A DNA stretch of 64,000 nucleotides from NCBI GenBank assembly GCA_965247455.1, contig CBDFHE010000017.1, positions 496,001 to 560,000 on the forward strand, read 5' to 3'. Made by a program: the position numbers and the translations under genes. The notes under the pieces were generated by a model. It was not told the DNA's origin. It did not search any database and worked only from the letters and a program-made list of their open reading frames with translations. Shown here one piece after another: positions 42,975 through 51,625 of this stretch. The DNA is from JACZYA01 sp965247455. GTDB taxonomy: Bacteria > Acidobacteriota > Terriglobia > Acidiferrales > 2-02-FULL-67-57. Every line of letters begins with the position of its first letter. The stretch's first letter is position 1.

Positions 42975-44717
42975 ATGGACGTCTTCTCTTGTGACGTGCT
43001 AGTGGTGGGCGGTGGCGCGGCGGGCCTGCGGGCCGCTATTGCTGTCGCAGAGGCCAACCTGAACCTCACGGTGGCCGTTATTTCCAAGGTTTATCCCATG
43101 CGCAGCCACACCGTTTCGGCCGAGGGCGGGGCGGCCGCGGTCATCAAATCGGGAGACAGCTTGGATGATCACGCCTACGACACCATTTCGGGCGGCGACT
43201 GGCTGTGCGATCAGGATGCGGTGGAAGCGTTTGTCAACGAAGCCCCGGCCGAGATGCTGCGACTGGAGCACTGGGGCTGCCCCTGGAGCCGGCAACCCGA
43301 CGGTCGCATCGCCGTCCGCCCCTTCGGCGGCATGAAGGTCGAGCGCACCTGGTTCGCCGCCGACAAGACCGGCTTTCACATGCTCCACTCGCTTTTCCAA
43401 ACCACCCTAAAGTACGAAGCCATCCAGCGCTACGACGAATGCTTCGTCACCAAGCTGCTGGTGGAAGAAGGGCGCTGCCAGGGGGTGGTGGCCATCGAAG
43501 TGGCCACCGGAAAGATCCTGGCCATCACCGCCAAAGTTGTCATTCTCGCCACCGGCGGCTGCGGGAAAGTTTTTCCGTTCACCACCAATGGCGCCATCAA
43601 GACCGGCGATGGGATGGCGCTGGCCTACCGCGCCGGTGCGCCGCTCAAGGACATGGAATTTGTCCAATACCATCCCACCGGGCTTCCCTTGACTGGCATC
43701 CTGATCACCGAAGCCACACGCGCTGAAGGCGGTTGGCTGCTCAACAAGGATGGGTACCGCTACCTGCAGGATTACAATCTGGGCACACCCCAGCCCAAGC
43801 CGGTGTTGCGCTCCATGGAATTGGGCCCCCGCGACCGCCTCTCCCAAGCCTTCGTCAAAGAGCAGGAGAAGGGGCGCACCCTCGAAGGGCCCTACGGCCA
43901 CTACGTCCACCTGGACATCCGCCACCTGGGAGAGAAGGTGATCGACAAAAAGCTCCCCTTCGTCCGAGAGCTATGCCGCAAATATGAGAACCTCGATCCG
44001 GTCAAAGAGATGATTCCCGTCCGCCCGGTGGTCCATTACATGATGGGGGGCATCCACACCGACATCGACGGCGCCACGCCCTTGCCGGGGCTCTATGCGG
44101 CGGGCGAAGCTGCCTGCGTGAGCATCAACGGCGCCAATCGCTTGGGCTCGAACTCGCTCACCGAATGCCTGGTCTTTGGCGCGCGGGCTGGCCAGGCTGC
44201 CGCCACCTTTGCCGCTGAGCAGAAAGAAACAAACCCGGCCATTTTCGCCCAGTCGCGCGACGAACAGCGGCGATTGGAGAAAAGCTTTCTCCGCAAAACC
44301 GACGGCAAGGAACGGATTGCTCCCTTGCGCGAAGAGATGCAGAAAAACTTGGAGGCGTGTGCGGGTATCTACCGCACCGGTACCGATCTCCAACGAGCGG
44401 CGCAAGTCCTGCGCAGGCTCCAGGACAGGTTTCACGACCTGCAGCTCGACGACCGCAGCTACACCTTCAATACCGAATTGACCGCCGCCCTGGAACTTTC
44501 CTTCATGCTCGATGTCGCCGAGGCCATCGTCGCCTCCGCCTTCGCCCGCCAGGAATCGCGGGGCTCGCACCAACGCACCGACCACCCACAACGGGACGAC
44601 AAAAAGTTTCTGGCCCATTCGCTAGCCTGCCGCGTCTCCGACGGCCTTTCCCGGATTGACTATCTGCCGGTTACAATCACTCGCTGGCCACCGGGCCAAC
44701 GCGTCTATGGGAAGTAG
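42975..44717 (+). CDS. frdA: Fumarate reductase / succinate dehydrogenase flavoprotein subunit
   Basis: 580 residues. FAD-binding VVGGGAAGLRAAIA (11-24), the FAD-attachment segment RSHTVSAEGGAAAV, and the active-site block EFVQYHPTGLP with the Arg-bearing TEATRAEGGW. Interconverts succinate and fumarate on the inner face of the membrane. The C- and D-subunits downstream are FrdC/FrdD-type anchors, so the operon is of the E. coli FRD class. An IS1380 copy ends 12 bases upstream; only AGAGG from the original leader remains between it and the ATG. The C-terminus of ~30 residues is shorter than usual. Confidence 0.93.
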   Translation: MDVFSCDVLVVGGGAAGLRAAIAVAEANLNLTVAVISKVYPMRSHTVSAEGGAAAVIKSGDSLDDHAYDTISGGDWLCDQDAVEAFVNEAPAEMLRLEHWGCPWSRQPDGRIAVRPFGGMKVERTWFAADKTGFHMLHSLFQTTLKYEAIQRYDECFVTKLLVEEGRCQGVVAIEVATGKILAITAKVVILATGGCGKVFPFTTNGAIKTGDGMALAYRAGAPLKDMEFVQYHPTGLPLTGILITEATRAEGGWLLNKDGYRYLQDYNLGTPQPKPVLRSMELGPRDRLSQAFVKEQEKGRTLEGPYGHYVHLDIRHLGEKVIDKKLPFVRELCRKYENLDPVKEMIPVRPVVHYMMGGIHTDIDGATPLPGLYAAGEAACVSINGANRLGSNSLTECLVFGARAGQAAATFAAEQKETNPAIFAQSRDEQRRLEKSFLRKTDGKERIAPLREEMQKNLEACAGIYRTGTDLQRAAQVLRRLQDRFHDLQLDDRSYTFNTELTAALELSFMLDVAEAIVASAFARQESRGSHQRTDHPQRDDKKFLAHSLACRVSDGLSRIDYLPVTITRWPPGQRVYGK

Positions 44718-44724
44718 GAAGGAT

Positions 44725-45468
44725 ATGGCGGAAACGATAACACTCTCAGTGGCGCGGTACCGGCCGGAAGAGGAAGCGGAGCCCACTGTGCAGACCTACG
44801 AGGTCCCGTACCGGAAGGACTGGGTAGTGCTGGATGCGCTGAACTACATCAAGGACCAACTGGACGGGTCGCTTTCATTCCGCTGGTCCTGCCGGATGGG
44901 CGTCTGCGGGAGCTGCGGGATGACGGTCAACGGCGAGCCCAAGCTCACCTGTGCGGTTTTCCTGTCCGATTACCTGCCCGGCCCCATCCGCGTGGAACCC
45001 TTGCAGTATTTTCCCATCGTGCGCGACCTGGTGGTGGACATCAGCGACTTCCTAGAAAAACTCCAGAAGGTGAAACCCTGGATCATTCCAAAAGAACAGA
45101 AGCCCTTGTCGGAGGGCGAGTACCGGCAAACGCCCGACCAACTGGATACCTACAAGCAGTTCAGCATGTGCATCAACTGCATGCTCTGCTATGCCGCGTG
45201 TCCCATTTATGGATTGGAGCCCGGCTTTACCGGCCCGGCGGCCATCGCACTGGCCCAGCGCTACAACCTGGACTCCCGCGACATGGGGGCGCAGGAACGC
45301 CTGGACATTCTCTCCCAGAAAGGCGGCATCTGGGATTGTACTTTCGTGGGCGAATGCACAAAAGTCTGCCCCAAGAATGTTGACCCGGCCGGCGCCATCC
45401 AGCAATACAAACTCGCCGGCGCGGCCCACTGGTTCAAGTCCTTGCTGCTACCCTGGGGGGCAAAATGA
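44725..45468 (+). CDS. frdB: Fumarate reductase / succinate dehydrogenase iron-sulfur subunit
   Basis: 247 residues from the ATG at 44725, which follows AGGAAGG by 4 bases. The plant-type [2Fe-2S] site is SCRMGVCGSCGMTVNGEPKLTC. The C-terminal clusters use CINCMLCYAACP and CTFVGECTKVCPKNVDP, giving the [4Fe-4S] and [3Fe-4S] ligands. It carries electrons between the flavoprotein and the quinone site. The TGA stop overlaps the ATG of frdC by 4 bases. Confidence 0.95.
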   Translation: MAETITLSVARYRPEEEAEPTVQTYEVPYRKDWVVLDALNYIKDQLDGSLSFRWSCRMGVCGSCGMTVNGEPKLTCAVFLSDYLPGPIRVEPLQYFPIVRDLVVDISDFLEKLQKVKPWIIPKEQKPLSEGEYRQTPDQLDTYKQFSMCINCMLCYAACPIYGLEPGFTGPAAIALAQRYNLDSRDMGAQERLDILSQKGGIWDCTFVGECTKVCPKNVDPAGAIQQYKLAGAAHWFKSLLLPWGAK

Positions 45469-45881
45469 GCAGCGATGTGCACTACACCCTCCACCATCCC
45501 AAGTGGTACCGGCGCCGGGTGTCGGTCTGGTGGTGGTTGCAGAAGCGGTCCTATGCCCAGTTTGTCCTGCGGGAGATCACCAGCGTTTTCGTCGCTTTTT
45601 TCGCCGTGGTTTCTCTGTGGCAGCTCCGCGCCTTGGGGGAAGGCCCAGAGGCCTACGCCCACTTCCTGGCCCGGCTGAAGTCTCCTCTCTTCCTCGCCTT
45701 GCATGGCGTTACCTTTCTTTTTGTTCTTTTCCATTCCATTACCTGGTTCAATCTGGCGCCCAAGGCGATGGTCGTGCGCCTGCGCGGAAAGCGGGTGCCG
45801 GATTTCGTCATTGCAGGCTTGAACTACCTTGTCTGGCTGGGCGCTTCCGCGGCCGTGGCCTGGCTCCTGTTGCGAGGGTAA
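45465..45881 (+). CDS. frdC: Fumarate reductase membrane anchor subunit C
   Basis: 138 residues with three membrane helices. The N-terminus HHPKWYRRRVSVWWWLQKRSY and the loop HSITWFNLAPKAMVV match FrdC (the second near the quinone pocket). No heme-ligating His pattern of SdhC is evident, consistent with the heme-poor FRD class. Overlaps frdB by 4 bases and abuts frdD directly. Confidence 0.9.
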   Translation: MSSDVHYTLHHPKWYRRRVSVWWWLQKRSYAQFVLREITSVFVAFFAVVSLWQLRALGEGPEAYAHFLARLKSPLFLALHGVTFLFVLFHSITWFNLAPKAMVVRLRGKRVPDFVIAGLNYLVWLGASAAVAWLLLRG

Positions 45882-46232
45882 ATGACCGGCGGAAAGACAC
45901 CTTTCCTATGGACCCTGTTCAGCGCTGGGGGAACGGTTGCCGCTCTTTTGTTTCCCGTCCATCTTTTCTTGACCGGGCTGGCCTTTCCTTTGGGCTGGCT
46001 GGACGCGCCCAGCCACGAATCCCTGCAGGATTTGGTGAGGCATCCTCTGGCGCGGCTTTATCTCTTCGTGCTGATTTCTCTGCCGCTGTTTCACTGGGCT
46101 CATCGTTTCCGCTACACGCTCTACGACGGCTTGAGTTTGAAACACCTGGCCCCGCTGATCGTAGTCGTTTGCTATGGCGGCGCCCTTTTGGGAACCGCAG
46201 TGGTGGCCTATACGTTGTGGAACCTGCCGTAG
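45882..46232 (+). CDS. frdD: Fumarate reductase membrane anchor subunit D
   Basis: 116 residues with three helices. The start TPFLWTLFSAGGTVAALLFPV and the motif FHWAHRFRYTLYDGL are FrdD hallmarks; the latter lines the proximal quinone site. It begins on the base after the frdC stop and ends the operon. Confidence 0.92.
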   Translation: MTGGKTPFLWTLFSAGGTVAALLFPVHLFLTGLAFPLGWLDAPSHESLQDLVRHPLARLYLFVLISLPLFHWAHRFRYTLYDGLSLKHLAPLIVVVCYGGALLGTAVVAYTLWNLP

Positions 46233-46292
46233 CGGGCGTATTGAAAATTTGTATGACCCACGCTAGGATGGTGCGAATCTGATCTTGCCAGG

Positions 46293-46658
46293 ATGGGCGT
46301 CATGCTGCGAATAATACATGCCTACGACATCAAGCCCGGCGTCGTTGAACACTCCTTTGTCGAGTGGCTTGACAGTCGCCTGGACGAACTCACCAAAAAA
46401 TTTGGCTGCGTGGAGCGCAAGACCTGGGTCTTCCTGGACGGTATCCGCGGTGACTACGAAAAGGGTAGGGGTGAGCGACGCCCCAAGTACCTGAACGAAG
46501 CCTTCTGGCCTGACCAGGAACATGCCGACCGCTTCCGCCAATGGTTGTTGTCTGACGAAGGGAAAGAGTTTCGACAGCGGTGGTTTAGTTCCGTGATCAA
46601 CCACACCGTGCTGCGCTACGTCGAAGGCACATTGCCCTGGCCGCTCACGGACGACTAG
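46293..46658 (+). CDS. Hypothetical protein
   Basis: 121 residues, hydrophilic, with many Trp and aromatic residues (VEWLDSRLDELTKKFGCVERKTWVFLDG, EAFWPDQEHADRFRQWLLSDEGKEFRQRWFSSV). Composition and codon usage look like a real gene, but no family is recognised. Either ATG 46293 or 46302 could be the start. It is 60 bases after frdD on the same strand. Confidence 0.6.
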   Translation: MGVMLRIIHAYDIKPGVVEHSFVEWLDSRLDELTKKFGCVERKTWVFLDGIRGDYEKGRGERRPKYLNEAFWPDQEHADRFRQWLLSDEGKEFRQRWFSSVINHTVLRYVEGTLPWPLTDD

Positions 46659-47325
46659 CCGAGTGATTCAAAGCTTCCCTCCTACAGCCTTCGGTACGCG
46701 GAGCGCGCTCACTGGTTTCGTTCCCTCAAAATGGACCCGATGCCCTCCCCTCAGACCCCCGCTTCCACTCTCTCCTCCGCCGCCTGCCTACCGCAGGCAG
46801 GCCTGAACTTTCCCCCGTACAGAACACCCCTCGATTGAACTCGGGACAGGCGGGGCAGGCGGAGTAGGGCCTTCGCGTTGACTTGGGTGGGGGTGGGGAT
46901 TTAGGATGGCGGGCAACGGTTGGGGGGCGTTTCCGATGAACCGCAACAGACTCAATCGCCGTCCCCTTCCCCGGACCCTATCTCCTGCTAGGAGATAGAA
47001 GGAAGGCTGAATAAGAACTGCAAGTGTGCCCAAAGAATTTGTCTCAACCGAGGGGTTCACCCCAAAAACTTGGGAACAAGAAGGGAACAATGGGGGCCGA
47101 AAACCGTCCAAAACCGTCACTCCAGGTGCAGGAAAGAGCTAGACGAACCAACAACAAGCCTTTAGGCCTTGGATTCTCAATCTGGAAAGCCGGGGTTGCT
47201 TCGGCTTGCCCGCCGCAGCGGACAAGCTCAGCATAAGCTTTTCCCGCTGCCAACTCCACGGGAGAGCGATTGCAGGTAGTGTTTCAGCGGCTTGGATGGG
47301 AGTGGTTGGGCGCGGCGGGCGGGTG
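46659..47325. other. 667-base gap filled with dispersed repeats
   Basis: No gene is supported. The gap holds a family B repeat with an inserted GCCTGCC-type palindrome (46769-46820), a CTCGATTGAACTCGGGACAG motif (46827-46846) related to the insertion in the Mu-like transposase, and a promoter-like family A copy (46861-46920). The latter has TTGACT at 46878-46883 and TAGGAT at 46902-46907, 18 bases apart, with no gene behind it. Confidence 0.65.
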
Positions 47326-49662
47326 CTACTGGGCGCCAGGGTTTTCCTGCTGGCGCTGTTCCTGCAACCGGCGCAGCTTTTCCCGGTAGTTTAGGGCGCG
47401 CTGGTTGTTGGGATCGAGCCGCAAGACCTGCCGGAGAGCGAAGTCCGCCTGCCAGTACGAACCCTTCTGAACATACTGATCGGCCTGGCGGAACCACTTT
47501 TGTATTTCCCGCTGCTTCCTGGTGCGGGGAGCGGGCCGAGACCGAGAGCGGGCCGGAGGTGGGGGAGCCGCCTGGGCGGTTTCGGGTTGCGCTTCCTGCG
47601 CCGGCGGTATCTTTGCGGAGAGGGCCGGTTCAGCTACACCTTCCGGCGTTGCGGCGGATTCCACTTTTTCGGCAGTGTTTTCTTCCCCCGCTGCCTTCTC
47701 TTCCCCCGCAGCGTCCTCTTCTCCCGCAGCAGCTTCTTCGGCGGCGGAATTCTCTGCCTCAGGTTGAGGGGCAGCTTGATTCTGCTCGACCGCAGAGGGA
47801 AGTCCTAACGAGGCCAAAGTGTGCGTATAGAGTCCGGCAACTATCGAGGGAAGCTCCTCGGGTTGGCTTACGAGCACTCGGAAGGTGCCAAGGGTTTCGG
47901 GTGACAACCAGCCTTGCCGCTTACTATAGACGCCGATCCCTACCCACAAGAAAAACGCCACAACTGCCACCGCCACCCGGCGACCTCTGCTGCGAACAGG
48001 AGGAGGAACCGGCGCTGCCACGTAAGCTCTAGCGGCGGCCCGAACTTCAGCCCGCTGTTCGCCGGCCTGCACGCGGTGGCCAACGTTCAAGTGAGACGCG
48101 TTGGCTGGTGCGGAGACGTTGGCGCCGGCCGGGTGTGCGCTTCCTTTCGCGCCTTTCTTCTGGGAGGTCCGAAAGGCATGGAGATCCTCGCGCATCTGCC
48201 GGCAGCTTTGGTAGCGCCGGAAGGGGTCCTTGGCCAGCGCCTTGCGGACGATCCTTTCCAGCGCGGGTTCGATGCCGGGCTCCACTACGCGTACGGGGAT
48301 CGGGTCTCCATAGAGAATGTTATGGATGATGGCCGTGGGCGTTCTGCCCGGAAAGGCTTTCTCTCCCGTGAGCAGCTCATACAGGATGGCGCCCAGGGAA
48401 AAGATGTCGGAGCGGCGATCTACGCGCCCGCCCTGGGCCTGCTCGGGCGACATGTAGCTCGGCGTGCCCAGCAGCATGCCGGCTTTGGTGAGTCTGCCTT
48501 CAGAGAGCTTGGCGACGCCAAAGTCCACGATCTTCGCCACCCCCTCGCGGGTGACGATGATGTTGCTGGGTTTCATGTCGCGGTGGACGATGCTGCGCTG
48601 GTGGGCGCAGTCGAGTCCCTCACAGACCTGCTCCAACAGCAGCACCACTTGCGCAACCGGCAGCAACGAGCGCGCGGCGAACATCTGGGAGAGCGTGCGC
48701 CCCTTGACGAACTGCATGGTGAGGTAGAACATCCCTTCGGCTTCGCCCGCGTCGTAGAGGGTGACAATGTTGGGGTGCTCCAGCCGCCCGACGGCTTGCG
48801 CTTCCTGGCGTAGCCGCTGAACCAACTCCTCTCGGTCGGAGTCGGCGGCATCCAGACGGACAGTTTTCAAGGCCACAATCCGGCCCACGGTGGGGTCGTA
48901 GGCCTTGTAGATTACGCCCATCGCCCCGCGGCCCAGCTCTTGCAAAATCTCATAGCGGCCGAGAAGGTTGCGCGTGGTCTTGCCGTCTTCGGTGTGGTCG
49001 AATTGCCGGCGCAACTGCTGGTAGCGCTGGGGGGAGGTCCAGAGCACTTCGTAGAGCGCTTCCGGCGCCGCTTTCCCGTGGAAAGCGGCGGAGCGGAGTT
49101 TCCGATACATGAACCCCTTTTCTTTTTGCAGCGCTTCATAGACGGAGCGCGAGAACAAGATTTGCGCGGGCGCGCAAGCCTTCACAATGCGGGCGGCGGT
49201 GTTGACCACGTCGCCGAAGACGTCCTTATTCTTCACAAAGCCGCGGCCGAAGTTCAGTCCAATCCGGGTGTAGAGCTGGTCGGCCTGCGGCTGGTCTTGG
49301 TTGTGGGCGTCGATCTGCTGCTGGACCTGCATGGCAGCGCGCACGGCGGCGACCGGCGAGGAGAACACGGCCATGACCGCGTCCCCGATGGTCTTTATGA
49401 CCGTGCCGCCGCAGGCCTCGATGGGGGGAATCACCAGTTCATTGTGTCGCTGCAACATCACCAGGCCGGCAGTATCGCCATGCTGCTCAAAGAAAGCGGT
49501 GGAACCAACGATGTCGGTGAAGAGCACCGTGAACTGTGACTTGTGGCGACGCAGGGCGGAATCGATCTCACTGCGCGCGCGCAGGAGCTGGTCAATATCG
49601 GTATCGCCCGAGGGGTCGGCGACCACGACGCTGCTGCGATTCTGGGCGAGCGGTTCCTTCAT
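47326..49662 (-). CDS. Adenylate/guanylate cyclase - Ser/Thr protein kinase fusion
   Basis: 778 residues from the ATG at 49662. A class III nucleotide cyclase domain comes first (QFTVLFTDIVGSTAFF near 44, IKTIGDAVMAVFS near 88, FGDVVNTAARI). A Hanks kinase follows (~236-500): ELGRGAMGVIYKAYD, VALKTV, HRDMKPSN, DFGVAKL, GTPSYMSPEQ. Then a basic linker, one membrane helix (VAVAVVAFFLWVGIGVY), a Glu/Ala-rich spacer and C-terminal TPR-like helices (QADFALRQVLRLDPNNQRALNY). Catalytic residues of the kinase are present. The cyclase has the metal Asp residues, but substrate specificity cannot be decided. It would couple a nucleotide signal to Ser/Thr phosphorylation. Confidence 0.9.
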   Translation of the reverse strand: MKEPLAQNRSSVVVADPSGDTDIDQLLRARSEIDSALRRHKSQFTVLFTDIVGSTAFFEQHGDTAGLVMLQRHNELVIPPIEACGGTVIKTIGDAVMAVFSSPVAAVRAAMQVQQQIDAHNQDQPQADQLYTRIGLNFGRGFVKNKDVFGDVVNTAARIVKACAPAQILFSRSVYEALQKEKGFMYRKLRSAAFHGKAAPEALYEVLWTSPQRYQQLRRQFDHTEDGKTTRNLLGRYEILQELGRGAMGVIYKAYDPTVGRIVALKTVRLDAADSDREELVQRLRQEAQAVGRLEHPNIVTLYDAGEAEGMFYLTMQFVKGRTLSQMFAARSLLPVAQVVLLLEQVCEGLDCAHQRSIVHRDMKPSNIIVTREGVAKIVDFGVAKLSEGRLTKAGMLLGTPSYMSPEQAQGGRVDRRSDIFSLGAILYELLTGEKAFPGRTPTAIIHNILYGDPIPVRVVEPGIEPALERIVRKALAKDPFRRYQSCRQMREDLHAFRTSQKKGAKGSAHPAGANVSAPANASHLNVGHRVQAGEQRAEVRAAARAYVAAPVPPPVRSRGRRVAVAVVAFFLWVGIGVYSKRQGWLSPETLGTFRVLVSQPEELPSIVAGLYTHTLASLGLPSAVEQNQAAPQPEAENSAAEEAAAGEEDAAGEEKAAGEENTAEKVESAATPEGVAEPALSAKIPPAQEAQPETAQAAPPPPARSRSRPAPRTRKQREIQKWFRQADQYVQKGSYWQADFALRQVLRLDPNNQRALNYREKLRRLQEQRQQENPGAQ

Positions 49663-49914
49663 AGTTAGTCTATCGGCAGGCGAGCGTAAGTTGATGAAGA
49701 CAAAGCCCGCCGCCCTGCTGGGACTAGATTCGCCGGGCACCGATATTCGGCTGCCCGCTTAACTCGATTCCCTCCTTTGCAGGCCTACCCATCCTTACCC
49801 TAGAGAGCAAAGGAGTAAAGGGCAATAGGGCAAAACTCCCCTGGGGGGAGTACGGAAGTACCAAGCAAGCAATTAGAAAGAGGGACAGGTATGGGTTTCA
49901 GGGGGGTGGCCGGC

Positions 49915-50676
49915 TCAGCGAGCCGACCGGCCTTGCGGGAGCAGCCGGGCGAGCGCAGCGATATGGGCGGGGGTGGTGCCGCAGCATCCGCCGATGAGAC
50001 GCGCGCCTCGGTCAAGGTACTGGGCCATCCAATCGGCATAGCGCTGCGGTTCATCGTGCGGGAGGAATTTCCAGCCGGTGGTTTCCTCCGGTTGGCCCAG
50101 GTGGGCGTAGAGCCCGTGGGGCAGCCCGTCCGCGAGAGGAACGAAGCGGGGATAGACTTCCGCCATGACTTCGGGGGTGGCGCAGTTGAGCAGCAGGCCG
50201 CGCAAGGTGGAGCCAGCCGCCGAACGCAAGGCCGGGACGACCTCTTCCAAAGGCTCGCCGGAGAGAAGGTGGTTGGGTGGGGTGGGACAGAGGCTGAGCA
50301 GGGCGGCGAGGCCGCCGGCGACCAAGCAGGGATGCGTATCGGTAGCGTCCGCCGCCGCACGGGCGGCTTCGACGGCGCGCCGGTTGAGCAGGCGCCAATT
50401 GTCACCGTGGCGCGCCGGCTGGAGGGCGCGCAAGGTGGTGCGGAAGGTGTTGGTGATGAGGATTTGAGCGCCGGCGCGGGCATAGTCCAAGTGGACCTGG
50501 GCCAGCGTCTGGAGCGCTTCGCCATCGAGTAGCGCGGTGGCCGACCACAGGGGCAGCGTGGTGCGGACGCCGCGGCGGGAGAGCTCGGTCCCGACCGCGC
50601 CGTCGAGCAGAACCGGGAGCGAGCCCGCCAGCAGCGAACTGAGAGTTGCCCTCGGCATAGCCAAGTCAAGGAACAT
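49915..50676 (-). CDS. Homocysteine S-methyltransferase family protein
   Basis: 253 residues from the ATG at 50676. LLDGAVGTELSRRGV opens the TIM barrel, ILITNTFRTTLRAL matches the family substrate-binding region, and the three zinc cysteines are in LLNCATPE and IGGCCGTTPAH. It transfers a methyl group (from S-methylmethionine, betaine or similar) to homocysteine to give methionine. Slightly shorter than MmuM. The start is uncertain; ATG at 50658 is the alternative. Confidence 0.85.
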   Translation of the reverse strand: MFLDLAMPRATLSSLLAGSLPVLLDGAVGTELSRRGVRTTLPLWSATALLDGEALQTLAQVHLDYARAGAQILITNTFRTTLRALQPARHGDNWRLLNRRAVEAARAAADATDTHPCLVAGGLAALLSLCPTPPNHLLSGEPLEEVVPALRSAAGSTLRGLLLNCATPEVMAEVYPRFVPLADGLPHGLYAHLGQPEETTGWKFLPHDEPQRYADWMAQYLDRGARLIGGCCGTTPAHIAALARLLPQGRSAR

Positions 50677-50861
50677 AACCTCTCGACTGCGGATTCTCAA
50701 TCGGAAAACCGGGAGTCGAGCGCCCGCCCCGCTTCCCGCATGCCGGGGCAAACCCTGGCCCTGTCCTAAAACTGTCCCAACGACCAGTAGATTGCAGCGC
50801 TCATAAAGAGCAATAAAGTAGCGGGAGAAAGGTGACGATAGTTACAAAGAGAGGCGTTGAG

Positions 50862-51566
50862 ATGAGACTGAAGAGATTTTTGACTGTCGCCGGTGCGTTC
50901 CTGGTCGTCCTGCTGGTGGCTGCGAATGCCTTCGGACAGAATCCGAACCCGCGCCTGACGATCTCGGTCGGGGCCTCCAAAGTAAGCGGGGACGAGGCCT
51001 TCGTCGCCAGCGGTGACTCGTTTACCTCCGGCTTTGCAGATGGCGGCAAAGCCCGGGTTCGCCTGACGTTGGACCTGACCTCCCACTTCTCCATCGAAGG
51101 ATCTTATAGCTACGGGCGCAACAACCTGACCATCACCGAGCAATCCGGCGGCACGCTGGAACGGCGCGACTTCGGGATCGTGGTGGGCCAGGGCAACCTG
51201 AACTTCCTCCATTTTTTCACCTCCCGGAAGAGCCGGGTGCGACCGTTCCTGACCTACGGGATTGGCGCCGTGAACTTCGGCCCCACCGACGAGGCCCAGA
51301 CGCTGGCCCTGGCCAATGACTTTATCACCAACCCGACGGCGATCGATTCCACGTTCAAGATCGGCTTCAACGTCGGGGGCGGCATCGAGGGCCGCTTCAA
51401 CCGCTGGGCCGGGATACGCTTCGACATCAAGGACTACATCAGCGCGTACCCGCGCTTCGGCCTGCCGGAGACCTCCATCGGTACGGGGGGAAGCTTTTTC
51501 CCCGCCACCGGCATAGTGCACAACCTCGAAGCGTCGGTGGGGATCGTCTTCTTCTTCCTGCCCTAA
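50862..51566 (+). CDS. Outer-membrane beta-barrel protein
   Basis: 234 residues. Signal peptide RFLTVAGAFLVVLLVAANAFG, then alternating-polarity strands (HFSIEGSYSYGRNNLTI, RPFLTYGIGAVNFG, FNVGGGIEGRFNRWAGIRFDIKDYI) and an all-hydrophobic end EASVGIVFFFLP. This is an OmpA/OprF-like 8-strand barrel as found widely in Acidobacteria. No peptidoglycan-binding domain follows. AGAGAGG lies 9 bases before the ATG. Confidence 0.82.
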   Translation: MRLKRFLTVAGAFLVVLLVAANAFGQNPNPRLTISVGASKVSGDEAFVASGDSFTSGFADGGKARVRLTLDLTSHFSIEGSYSYGRNNLTITEQSGGTLERRDFGIVVGQGNLNFLHFFTSRKSRVRPFLTYGIGAVNFGPTDEAQTLALANDFITNPTAIDSTFKIGFNVGGGIEGRFNRWAGIRFDIKDYISAYPRFGLPETSIGTGGSFFPATGIVHNLEASVGIVFFFLP

Positions 51567-51625
51567 GACCCCGGCAGAAACCTCCGCTCCAAGACCAAAG
51601 CTGCGGTCGGACTCAGTCTTACTCT

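Noticed and set aside
47292..48032. Plus-strand frame of 246 codons
   Set aside because: Antisense to the cyclase-kinase C-terminus, Arg/Pro-rich, no domain.
49800..50669. Second minus-strand frame of 289 codons over the homocysteine methyltransferase
   Set aside because: Ser/Pro/Arg-rich alternative frame; the frame with zinc-site motifs is the real gene.
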